DNA from: Limonium bicolor
Taxonomy: Eukaryota > Streptophyta > Magnoliopsida > Caryophyllales > Plumbaginaceae
Assembly (NCBI GenBank): GCA_023374045.1
Contig: CM041776.1
Span: 138,077,296 to 138,141,295, forward strand
Direction: 5' to 3'
DNA: 64,000 nucleotides
Below are positions 12,000 through 22,700 of the stretch, in pieces (within the stretch, counting starts at the first letter, position 1; each line of letters begins with the position of its first letter). Both the position numbers and the translations under genes were made by a program. The notes beneath the pieces are model-generated. The model did no database searches, was not told where the DNA came from, and was given only the letters and a program-made list of their open reading frames with translations.

Positions 12000-13019
12000 G
12001 TACAGTTCTTCTTGTGACCTGCTTGCTAACGAGGTGTCCCTCGGCTTGTGTGCTATTTGTTTTTGTATGCACTAAACAAGATAAAGCATGCAACCGGAAT
12101 ATTATGTTGATTGTATTGTTGTGTGATGTTTGAAAACTAACACAACTTACGTGAGAACTTACTAACTAGTGTTTAGTAAGTATTGTGTGAGATTAAGGAA
12201 CACTCCCTAATATTGGTTTGTTAATAACCGAAATAGGTTAAACAAACAAACGTCGCATTGAGACTACTACTAACTTTAACTTGAGGGGAGTGAGGAATCC
12301 GGAATGGTACTGGCACATGTGTATTGGGGGAGGTCGGTATCCTTATCAGATACCGACTTCCAAATATGACTTGTCATCAGACTCGTCGCCTAGAATCGAC
12401 ATATAGACTCGACCTCCTCGGACTACTTGTTTTAGGAGGGAGGCATACAAAGATGGCGTGGGGGGATCTAGCCTACATCCCCAACAATTTAAGAATGTTG
12501 TTTATTGCCGGTAAGTGTCCTGCTACTGGCTAGGGCTAACCAAGCCCTACGAAAATAAACAACGAACTAAGGGTTAACCAGTTATAATAAAAGAACGGTT
12601 GACATATATGAGATAAGGTTTGAGATAAGTTGCAACCATTCCTACTTAAAGGATGGTTTGTATTATAAGACTGAGATAAGCTACATTCATTCCTACTTAA
12701 AGGATGCTTGTTTTCTAAGACTAAGATAAGACTAAGATTGAGGTAAGATAAGGATGGACTAAGATTAGGAGGAAACATAACCTAAGGAGTTAAATAATTA
12801 ACTCACTAATTAAGAGAACGCATTTAAGTCGTTCATTGTGTTTGAACTTTGATTGTTCATAATTGGTTTGTTGTTTATTGCACTTTCTATTATGTTGTGC
12901 ATCTAATCAACCTCCATGCTATCGACAATTAGTTGTCGTAGCCACGTTAGCTTGGGGGCCATGAGAGGTTCGTACCAGCATTCGTGCTGACCCCCTTTGG
13001 GGGCTGTTTTACTACACAG
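12000..13019 (+). other. Putative second leader intron in solo LTR B
   Basis: The boundaries GAACG|GTACAG and TACTACACAG|GTGAAC align with the GT/AG pairs of the other family-1 LTRs. The double hairpin CAGCA-TTCG-TGCTG plus CCCCC-TTT-GGGGG at 12976-13003 lies just before the acceptor-like site, as in the other copies. Confidence 0.38.
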
Positions 13020-14866
13020 GTGAACGTCGGGAGGCGGCCGTCACAAGAGTAAGATGGTGTACAAGCGTTACGGGTTAAGTGTGGCCTATGAGTTGTGCAT
13101 GTACACTCGTATGGCAATTTGAGTTAGTAAGATGTATAGGATGTGAGGGGATTGTAAGAAGGATATGTATTTGGTTAAGATTTGTATGTACTAATGTTCG
13201 GTATATTTTGTAGTCAGACCGTGGCAAGGTCCTGGAATGTATTTGAATCCGCTGCAGAGTTTGTATATATGGTGATAAGTTTGTGATAACCACGATTGGA
13301 TCGAGATGGGGTGTTACAAAATCTAACAAGTTAGGATTTTATTCTGGAATACATATGAAACTAATACAGCTTAAACGCCCACGTTTTAATCTCGGCCGTC
13401 CGTTCTTCCTAACTACGATCGGACGGCTCAGAATTGGCGAGTTCATCAGGAAAGGACTGTTACGATTCGAATGGGAATCCTTCGATTCCTCTCAATCCAC
13501 AGAACCGAATCCGTTGCTTTTTGTTTCATTGAGTTTGAAATTTGATTGCGGTTCTAATGATACCAAATTCGCTAGCTAACATGCGGAATTCAAGGTTTTT
13601 CGATTCTGGTTTGAGGCTAGGGTTTCCAGTTCAATTTGAAACTCGATTTGGCAAATTCGCCTAAGATAACACGTAATAGATGAAATTGAAACGTGGGTTT
13701 GACCGATAATGAAATTTCGAATGGCAATAACGGAGCAATTTGATTATAAACTCACCTGAATTGCGTTAAAGAGGAGAATACAATCGGATTTTCTAGAAAA
13801 TTATTATTTTATGTGCAGTTCAGGTAGGCCACTTCACGGATCAACTTGCGCCAACTGAGAGGGATTTGATTCACGAAACCTATCACAATCCAAACTAGAC
13901 ATGTAACTCTAGACGTTAGTGGAAGAATCATGGAGTTTGATGAACTAGGGAGAAAGTTACAGATCTCACAAGATCTGTGTTTACCTAGTCAGTTTCTGGA
14001 AAATCTGGGCAGGAATACCGCCGTGATCGAATAGGTAACTTTAGACAGATTTATCTCCCAAACGAGTCCGAATCAGCCTTGGGCATTTACATGAAAGTTA
14101 TAGAGGGATTAGAGATATACACAAAAAGCTATAGAACGTGGATTTTCGTTCACAGATGAAGAAGTTATGGTCAGACGAAGTTTACCTGATTAATTGGATT
14201 TCTGGAAAATCTAGGTTACGGTTTCGCAGGGAGGCAACTTTGGATCGATTTTCCGGTAATTGTAGAAGGATTTAGATGGTGTATGAGTAATGGTTAGAAA
14301 GAGGAATGATAGGAGATTCGAATGAAAAAGACGGCATACCAAATGGTGGAGTAGAGAAAGATATATAGGCGTCTGAATATCAACCAATGGCATGCCAAAA
14401 CTGAAGGGAAAACTCAAACGATTAAGTTAACTTCAGTGCTGACTGGTGCGGCACGTGACCCGAGGCGCACGGCTGAGTCAGCTAGCCCTGGACACGTCAA
14501 CAACCTCCTAAATTTTGTCTATAAACTTCAATTTATCATAACTTTGGCTAGGACGATCCATTTTTAACGTTCTTTTTATCAATCTTCTTGGTTTTCCATA
14601 ACCTTTTTATTGGTATAGTTTTCATGGGCTGATTTGACCATTCTAAAAAAGTCAACCCTAGCAACGCTTTTGAAGCTTTAAGGTTTCTATGATTTTATTT
14701 TGACTTTTAAGCCTTAAATTAATGTTCCAAATATTTCTAAAATCTTTATAACATAATTGGAGTGTCTTGAAATTTTCTCAAGATTTATTGACTTATAAAT
14801 CTTACTATTAAATTCATAATACCATATAATAATTTAATATTTAATAGTATTATTTAGGGTTTACTA

Positions 14867-16408
14867 TAGAGGTGGCAGTTCGGGTCAATCGGTTCGGGTT
14901 CGGTTCGGTTTGGGTCGGGTCGATTTCAAATCGTTCAATATTTGGTTTGGGTTGGATCGGGTCGGTTGAATTCGGTTTGTTCGGGTTGAGTTCGGTTTGT
15001 TGAAATTTCGGGTCGGTTTGGATCAGTTTGGTTGATTTTCTGTTTGGATGACTTTCGGTTAGGGTGACTTCGGGTCGGGTAACTTACGGTTCGGGTTAGC
15101 CTCTGGTTCATTCGGTTTTTTCGGGTTATGGGTCAAATTCGGGTCAATTATTTGGTTAAATTCGGTTGCCATTACAGAATCCCGCAACTCAATCATCATG
15201 ATATGTAAATTTGACTTCAATCAATCTTAACACATATAAATGTATATAAAAGATTAATTTAAACAAATAATTATAATTTGCATCATGTTATACTTTAGCA
15301 ACTAACTCTGAACTTATCATAATTATTGATGTAGCTTTAGATTATTGAATAGTTTCATTATTTTGAGAGGAGTATATATAAGGTATGTTAGTGGATAATT
15401 ATTAAAATTGTATCAAAGTGTAGTAACTTGTATTTTCAATCTATTAATAGTTAGCGAATGGAATTAGTTAATAAGTTTTGATGATTTTTTTACGGTAGTT
15501 AAAAACTGTTAATGATGAAGAACTATTCAGAAGCATGAGAATTTTGCTACATAGGTAAAAACCTTCAAGTATATTAAACATTTATGCTAAATTGCTAATG
15601 CGGGAGAATTATTCACAAGATTGGATAAAGGCTTGAAAAATTATAATTAATAAAAACACCTTCAATATATGAATAATTAATACAATAATGATATGAATTA
15701 GTGATAAAATTTGAGTCTAAATATACAAATATTTTTGGTTCTTACCAATCTATCATTGATGAGTAACGCATTATCATTAATTCATTATTAGTTGTGCAAT
15801 TAATGAAAATGCATGATAATTAATTACTTTAAAATTTTATAGTGCAAAATATTTGTGGTATATTTAAAATAATTTCTCGTGTATATAAGTTTATTAATAC
15901 TTTTTTATAGGTACGCCACTTACTAAGTAATGATTAATTGTAAAAGTATTGTGGGGCATTGTTTAGTGTTGTATGATACAAATGTTAAATACTGATTTGT
16001 ATTTAAACTAGATATTGGGTATAAACATTCTGTTTTATTCTCATTGTCTCCTATAATTAATGCAATATACTATTTCGGGTCACATCGGATATATTAGTTC
16101 GGGTCACACTAGTTTCGGTTCGGGTTCGGTTCGGTTGGTTTTCGGTTGGTTTTGATTCGGGTCACTTCGGTTTTCGGGTCATCGTCGGGTTATGGGTGAC
16201 TTCGGTTCGGGTTTTTTAGTTCGGATGACTTCGGTTTTGATTGTTGTGGTTTACTTTGGTTTTACAATAATACGGTTCCGTTTGGTCCGGGTCAGTTTAT
16301 TTCGGATTTCGGGTCATTTTTCAAGTTATAGTTTTCGGTTGACATTCGGATTCGGATCGGATTGGCTCGGTTCAGTTTTTCGGGTTCGGGTTAGTTTTTC
16401 CAGGTCTA
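14867..16408. mobile_element. Non-autonomous hAT-like element, 1,542 bp
   Basis: A perfect 8-bp duplication GTTTACTA (14859-14866 and 16409-16416) flanks the element, the duplication length typical of hAT. The ends TAGAGGTGGCAG and, inverted, TAGACCTGGAAA form a short imperfect terminal repeat resembling plant hAT ends. Both subterminal zones (14878-15180 and 16075-16400) are packed with GGTTCGGGT/TTCGGTT units, all in the same orientation. The middle is A/T-rich with no transposase, so it must be mobilised in trans. Confidence 0.82.
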
Positions 16409-16462
16409 GTTTACTAAAAGAAATCCCCTAAATTAATTTAGATTAATTTATGGGGTATTTCA

Positions 16463-16481
16463 GTCTACCTCCCTTAAAAGA
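16463..16481 (-). promoter_or_regulatory. Polypurine tract of minus-strand gypsy element
   Basis: On the minus strand this reads CTTTTAAGGGAGGTAGAC directly before the LTR start TGAAATACCCC at 16462. It matches the PPT at 54669-54687 and fixes the orientation of the element as minus. Confidence 0.8.
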
Positions 16482-16906
16482 AACTACGTCCCGAAGTTTA
16501 ACACCAACTAATAGCTACTCACACCACTTCAGGTGTGCTGGCAAGAATTACCAGGATGTTCATCCAATAACAATTCCAAACATAATTCCAAACCAATCCA
16601 TACCAATTGTAATTTCTCCCACAATTTATTTCCACTCATTTCCATTTCCAAATTCTACTCAAGATTACTCAACATCAGACCAAAACCAAGATTTTTCATA
16701 GATAGAAATCAAGAATCACATAATGTATAAATCAAGTACATATATACACCTCTCCATCACTCGACTAATAACACAAACAGGGCATAATCTGAATGAGGTG
16801 ACGAAGAAAGAGTATGCACAATCCCCCCCCCCCCCGAAAAGAGCCATGGTACACCCTCGTACCGCTACGAACGAGAACCCAATAAAGGCAAGAATATAGG
16901 GAAATA

Positions 16907-17931
16907 TCATGTGAATAGGTGTGGGTACTTCACTTTCATGGAGTCCTCAGTCTCCCAAGTAGCTTCTTCAACCCCATGATGCTCCCAAAGAACTTTCACT
17001 AGCTTGACTGATCTGCCTCTCGTTTCTCGGACCTTCGTGTCCAAGATCCGAATGGGAGTCTCCTCATATCTTAGTGTAGGTTCAATCTCCAACCTCTCTG
17101 GTTGTAGCACGTGAGAAGGGTCAGGTACATACTTCTTCAGCTGAGATGCATGAAACACGTCATGTACCTTCCCCAACTCCGCTGGTAGATCTAGTCGATA
17201 TGCTGCTGGGCCCACGCGCTCCGTAATCCTGTACGGACCAACATACTTAGGGCTTAGCTTTCCTCTCATCCCAAATCTGAAGATGCCTCTCATCGGAGAC
17301 ACTCATAGGAAGACCATATCACTGATCTTAAATTCAAGCTCTCTGGTACGCTGATCCCCGTAAGATTTCTGCCTACACTGTGCTGCCCTCATGTGCTGCT
17401 GAATAACTCTGACGTCATCTTGCAGTCTCTGAATGTACTCCGGACCAATCAAAACTGCCTCAGCGGGGTCACTCCATGATAAAGGAGTCCGGCACGGTTT
17501 GTCATACAGAGTCTGAAATGGTGCCATGCCGATAGACTAGTGATAGGAGTTGTTGTAGGAGAACTCTACCAAGTGTAGACGCTCTACCCAACTCCCCTGA
17601 TAGTCTAAGGCGGCCGCTCTCAACATATCTTCCAGTTTTTGAATCATCCTCTCGGTCTGCCCATCTGTCTGAGGGTGGAAGGCTGTGCTAAGGCGTAGCT
17701 GAATACCAAATGCCTCCTACACCTGACGCCAAAATCTACTAAGGAAACGTGCATCACGATCAGAGACGATCATCTTCGGTACCCCATGGTACCGGATGTG
17801 CTCTGTGGTGAACACCTCAACTAGTTTGGGCACCTTCCATGTGTCCTTGATAGGTATGAACCTGGTTGTCTTGGTTAACCTATCGACTATCACCCAAATT
17901 GTGTTCAATCCACCTCTAGCTGGAGGGAGAC
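16907..17931 (-). pseudogene. Gypsy integrase C-terminal part and chromodomain remnant
   Basis: Read on the minus strand from 17931 down. First comes an integrase core piece with LPPARGGLNTIW, VDRLTK and IVSDRDARF (the second catalytic Asp), then GPEYIQRLQ...RQKSYGDQR, then the KYVGPYRITERVGPAAYRL module with HDVFHASQLKKY, and finally a chromodomain-like tail (VKVLWEHHGVEEATWE) ending at 16907. Chromodomains steer integration of chromoviruses such as the Tekay/Del group to heterochromatin. At least two frame breaks separate the pieces (near 17303 and 17530-17710). RT, RNase H and the integrase N-terminus are missing because the LARD LTR begins at 17932. The open frame running past 17932 into that LTR is chimeric and not a real start. 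Confidence 0.88.
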
Positions 17932-18097
17932 TGAAGAGGGCAAAATATGACGAGACAGAAGAACCAAGACGGCCTAGATCCCAGGCCCCGGCCAACCCCG
18001 GGTCTTCCTCAAAACAACCATGTTCAGACTATAGTTTGGGTGTCAAGCATCAAGTCCGGGCCCCTGCCCGCCCTTGGATCGGGATCTAAACCTCATA

Positions 18098-18425
18098 GAC
18101 CGGGCGCCACATCCCGCGCCTCATGCTCTGCGGCCGGCATTCTATGACCGGGCGCTGAAGAGGAAAAAATATAGACAAGTACTAAAAGCGTGAAGAGGCT
18201 AATAACATCAAAAGTCCACACCCAGAAGAGGGAGTGAAGAAAGAGCGTGCAGCGACCGGTCGGCCATGACCGGTTGCAAAGTATAAAGCAAGTGTAAGTA
18301 AACAACCGGTCGCCTGTGACCGGTCGCCGAAACTGCAAAGTAAGCCAAGATAGTGACCGGTCGTCTCCGGCCAGTCAAGTAACTAAGAAAAAGAAGTAGA
18401 TAGTGACCGGGCGCCTGTGCCCGGT
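18098..18425. repeat. GACCGG(T/G)C array with 50-bp phase
   Basis: GACCGGTCGCC-type units start at 18098, 18146, 18254, 18304, 18354 and 18404; the last four are exactly 50 bp apart. Each is followed after about 10 bases by an inverted or direct partner (GACCGGTT, GGCCAGTC, GCCCGGTC). The array ends about 100 bp before the TATA box, a position suited to an enhancer or silencing target. The 3' LTR has the same array near 27786-28120. Confidence 0.75.
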
Positions 18426-18527
18426 CGGATAGCTTGGGACAGAAGATGTAGAAATCAGGATAAGATATTTATAGTGACAGCCTGGTAAGATATGACAGGT
18501 TGGCAAGCCTAGGAACCCTAGAAAAAG

Positions 18528-18540
18528 TCTATAAATAGAG
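18528..18540 (+). promoter_or_regulatory. TATA box of LARD 5' LTR
   Basis: TCTATAAATAGAG is a near-consensus plant TATA box. The identical string is at 28225-28237 in the 3' LTR. Transcription would start roughly 30 bp downstream, giving an R-U5 of about 180 bp. Confidence 0.7.
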
Positions 18541-18744
18541 ATAAAGGAGCTCATTTGAGGGGGACAATCCTAGAAGAGAGAGAAAACATTAGAAAGCTCT
18601 CTAAACTTGTAATACCCAAAGAAGGAATAAAGATATTGTCTAGGAGTGGACGTAGGCCGGATCATTGGCCGAACCACTATATCTCTTGGTGTTTGGTTTA
18701 TAGTCTCTCGATGTTAACGTGTAGAACCAAATTATACGTTTTCA

Positions 18745-18764
18745 TTTGGCGCCGTCTGTGGGAA
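18745..18764 (+). promoter_or_regulatory. Primer binding site of LARD
   Basis: TTTGGCGCCGTCTGTGGGAA directly follows the left LTR. GGCGCCGT-core primer sites are typical of the Tat/Athila group of plant gypsy elements. I could not confirm which tRNA it pairs with. Confidence 0.7.
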
Positions 18765-19396
18765 ACGAACAACTGGAAACAGTAACCACGATGTAACAGT
18801 ATCCACGATGTAACCTCAATACGAGAAATGGGAGGCTGGCTACGATTGAGAGTTTTGATAGAATTACGGGTTGTGTTTCGATCTAGGTTAAAATCGATGT
18901 ACGCAAGGGCATATTGCGAGAAATTTGTCGGAAGTCTGTCGCACCGATTCGGATCTAGTCCTCATCAACACAAATACTCGTCGGGCAAATCCATTCAAGA
19001 ACAAGCTTCGTAATGCTCATGCTCTCTTACGAGGAATTTGGAGATGATAGCAGCAACGGAGCAAGTCCAGAGGATCTCAATCGAAACGTAGATCAAGTAG
19101 TTCAGGATAGGAGTAATAGCGCTCCGATTGAAAATCGGGTGCGAATCGCCGTGCCCAGCCCAGGCGCTGTTGTAGTCCAAATTCAGATATAAGACGGTAT
19201 CTGGTGCGAGAGCGAGCGTAGTCCAAGCGGCGTCTTCAATCTACTCCTAAGAATTCACATCACAAGGATCGATGGATTTGATTATATGAAAGATTCAGCG
19301 AAGATTGGTGCCTCTCGTGACGCTGCGTTCAATTCCAACCCGAGCGGCTTCATCCTTCAAGAAATGGGCAAATCCAGGAGTCAAGGCCAACAACAA

Positions 19397-19665
19397 GACC
19401 GGGTGGTAATCTTCAAACGACCGGGCAACGACCTTCGAAGCGACCGGTCGACGTCTTCCAGGTGACCGGGCACCATCTCTTCTAAGCGACCAGGAGCAGC
19501 CAAGCATATTCAACCCTGGGACGCTCTTCCAACCGGGCGATGACTATTCGGCGACTGGGAGCTTGCTGTGACCAGGTACAATCTTCTCGACCGGGAGTTC
19601 GTGGTGACCGGGAGCTTGCTGTGACCGGGACAATCGTCTTCAATTCAACGACCGGGCGGTGCCCT
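19397..19665 (+). repeat. GACCGGG tandem array with ~22-bp phase
   Basis: GACCGGG or close variants recur at 19397, 19419, 19442, 19464, 19488, 19532, 19553, 19570, 19589, 19606, 19623 and 19650. Spacing is mostly 21-24 bp early on and 17-19 bp later. The spacers are CTTC-rich. It lies in the leader about 0.65 kb past the PBS and uses the same core as the LTR array. No gag motif is readable in any frame. Confidence 0.7.
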
Positions 19666-19739
19666 CAGTACAAGACTGGAATATATCCTCGACTCAAAGC
19701 CAACAACATCTTCCTTCCACGCTAGACTGGAGTCTCAAA

Positions 19740-22700
19740 TCCACGCTCATAGCACAAATTCCCCAAGGCATTAACAATCGATAAAATTTGGAGGAAGCGA
19801 CCGGCTAAAAAACTGAGATAAGTCCATCGATCCTGAAATACTGCCTTAATATCTGTGATTTATTAAGCATAACTGTCTCTTCTAATGTGACTACTTTCTG
19901 CTTACCCCAAGCATCTTTTCCCCATTGTTGAATTAAGAATTGGATAGAGTGTCGGCTGTTTACTACACGAAGGTGAGAATAATGACCATCTGCCTATGAT
20001 AAAACGACTTTGCTGCTACTTGGCACGCGTCGGCCAATGTTATGTAGGACAGCATTGTGATGTTTAGCTTTGTAAAACCTATTTTGAAAGCCTTGTTTAA
20101 ACTTTCAGAAGATTGTTTCAAAGATTCCTTTTGCTATAATTTTTGTTTCATTTAAACGTCAGTAAGTTATGGGAAGATTGTTCCAGACTTCCTTATGTTG
20201 CTTACAAACAGCAGCTTCCTGTTTTCCTGACTGCATCTATCAGTTTTTTAGAAAATGTCTTCAGATAGGAAAGGAAGTTCATATTTAACACAGATAGCAT
20301 TGCCGAAGGAAGAATACGACTCGTCCGTACTATTTGAACACCAAGTAAGATGCAAAGGACTCCAGAATTTTTGTGATAGGTAAATTTCGTTTCTCTTCTT
20401 CTCAAGAAGCAAGGTAACACTTCTGAAAGCTCTTGTCTAAATGTGGGTTTAGTTTCCGTTTACAGAAAGGGCCTTTATGTTTATGATCTGGGCCGTTGCA
20501 TCTGATTAAAAGAGTCGCAATTCTTATATTCGTAACAGCCCTAGCATAACCTAGGGGCAATCGTCAAACACTTTGGAACAATGCTATCTTTAACCAAATA
20601 ACCAGACATGCTATGATTTATGCACTGCAAAACTGCAACTCTATTTTCCAGAAAAACCAAGTGTTCTCGCTCTGACCAGGTTATTATGTCCATTCACACT
20701 TCTCTTGCACTCATTATGTTCAAAGAATTGACTTGAACACGAGAAGAAGATTGCAGCATATTTGGGCCCACTCATAGTAAGAACGCTTCATTTGAAGCAT
20801 GGTTATCACTGTCCGATACCTTGTCTGCTTTACTACAGTTAAAGAATAATCTTTTGGGCAAAGCATTTGTTATATTCGTTAGTTACATTCTGTGTTGAAA
20901 ATATGTTTTCAACAGTTTCTCTATCTTCTAAACTATACAAATTCGCGTCTAATTTTCATCGCTATTAATGGTTCAACATAGCTTTCTATTCATTACTTCT
21001 GCTTACAAATCCAAATAGGTTATTTGTTAGTTTGTAGTCCTCTCTGTTAACTGATTTTTTCTAGAACCTGTTACGGTATGAAGCACTTGAATATTGATAA
21101 CTTAATCTGTGTCTGCCGCTGTTATCTCCTTTGCTAAATGTTAGCTACATTTGATAGGGCTGATGTCAAACGCTATGAGTTCTATAGATACCTCATTGTT
21201 TCAATTGTTACAACATGCTAAAAACTAGATCCTTCAAACTTATAAGAAGTCCTTTGGACCTTTGGAGTCGAGTCTTCTGCCTACATCTTACGCTGCTGCT
21301 ATGTGAACACTTCGGATTATGATTTGATCTGGCTGTGATCACCTGTTTATACGACAACATATGTGCATAATATAAATCTGATTCTGGTCGGTTTTGATAA
21401 AATCTGTGAAACTCTGTTTACTACTGTCGTGGATTGACGAGTATAGTGCGGAGTTCTATTCAGGAGCTTTACTTAGATCTGTTGTCTTGGTTTCAGTCCA
21501 TTTCTTTTGTTTAGAGACTGCTTAAATCTGTCTATTCTGCATCTGTTCGAAAACACTATACTTTTGTTTGATTATTGTTTTAAATACTTGCTTTCACGAT
21601 CGTAATTGATCCTGACATATTTTTTGAAATCAGAAATACAAATGTCATATTCTGAACCCTCTAGTTACAAGCAGTCTTGAAATATGACTTCTTCAGAAGT
21701 GTTACTACTGTTGCATTGCATTATGGCTTCAGATCTTTGTTGCTGTACATACAACAAGTTATTTCACAGACCATATGTTGTCGCTAAGTAGAAACATATG
21801 GGCAAATGTGTTGCAAATCTTCTTCCATTGAAAATCAATTGAGTCGTTCATGGTCTAAGTGAGGCAAGCCTCTACCTCTGTTATTGTTGCGGCTAGGATG
21901 ATCCTTCGTCTGATTGTCGCCGCCTAGCAATTACTTTCAGGAATTCATGGTCACAGCTGTATCGATCATTAACTGCGCGTACCACAAGGCACAAACCAGT
22001 TTACAAAACCATTTAAAGTCTGTTTTTGCTAGACTGAAACTACATGTTCCTGTTTCATTCACCAATCAGAATTTTGCTCAATCATTAATCATTAGTGGTT
22101 GCTCCTGTTCTTTGCTCAATCATTAATCAGCCTTTGGTTTTTCTGCCCAGTTTTATTCCAATACTAGCTGCTGTTTGCTTCTCCTGTCGTTTCAGTTATT
22201 ATGCTGCTTTTAAGTTTTTTAACTTCCTTATAGCTCCGCTGGGTATGCTGTGGTTTTCATTGTGTCGTAAAACTTTGTACTGCTGCAATTCTTTCCCTTG
22301 CTAAAAGATTAGCTAGAATAGAAAACATTGATGTCATACTTCCTATGCTCTGCCATCGCTTCAAAATTACAGTTATCATACCATTAAATGTATTTTGAAC
22401 AACAACAAAATTGTGAGGCGGTCTGTGTTTTTTAACATTGTTCCATGCTGAATTATATACACAATATGAGTAGATCACTTGTATCATCAAATTCTTGAAC
22501 GAATTGTTTATATCCATCTTACTTCTATCTACCGGCCAAACTTCAGTTATAAAACATTATGCTGCTAGTTAAAATCTTAAGGTAATGACCGAAGATGAGC
22601 AGTTTTTTCTTGCTTTCAAATAGACCGTTACTGTCAAACACATTGTGGCCTTCTCGGATAAACATTCGGTTATCGTTTCCGTAGAATTCCTGTCCAGCTA

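Larger units (their letters stand above)
8763..13318 (+). mobile_element. Solo LTR B, family-1 gypsy LTR, 4,556 bp
   Basis: The element begins TGAAATACCCC and ends GGGGTGTTACA. It is flanked by identical 5-bp duplications AAATC at 8758-8762 and 13319-13323. It is homologous along its length to the LTR at 44137-47903 (words such as GTGCTCTAAGCTTGG, the AAATTCAGTGTTTA block and the double hairpin), but it has diverged and is about 0.8 kb longer. No PBS follows the right end and no PPT precedes the left, so it formed by LTR-LTR recombination. A TATA-like TTTTATAAC lies near 9380, followed by a C/T-rich stretch, suggesting a transcription start about 0.6 kb into the LTR. Confidence 0.92.
4891..16462 (-). 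repeat. Family-2 gypsy LTR, minus strand, split by three nested insertions
   Basis: It starts TGTAACACC at 4891 and ends GGGGTATTTCA at 16462, the inverted ends of an LTR of the TGAAATACCCC...GGTGTTACA type. The PPT lies just outside at 16463. Its U5 part is a readable reverse complement of 60900-61104. After removing the insertions at 5640-7251, 8763-13318 and 14867-16408, plus one copy of each target duplication, the LTR is about 3.8 kb. Both solo LTRs and the hAT-like element have matching duplications, which confirms that the three insertions are later events. Confidence 0.85.
17932..18744 (+). repeat. LARD 5' LTR, 813 bp
   Basis: It begins TGAAGAGGGC and ends ACGTTTTCA, matching 27619-28439 apart from scattered small indels. 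A good TATA box TCTATAAATAGAG lies at 18528-18540, about 215 bp before the LTR end, followed by an AG-rich start region. Upstream of it lie GACCGG(T/G)CGCC dyads. Confidence 0.88.

Noticed and set aside
14878..16400. GGTTCGGG arrays as telomere-like or satellite repeats
   Set aside because: The units are irregular and confined to the two ends of an element with a perfect 8-bp duplication, so they are transposon subterminal repeats.
16827..16838. Poly-C run as a functional element
   Set aside because: A single homopolymer (as at 40991) in decayed DNA; more likely slippage or a sequencing artefact.
17932..17995. N-terminal extension of the integrase frame
   Set aside because: The frame runs across the LARD LTR boundary; the first residues are LTR sequence, not integrase.
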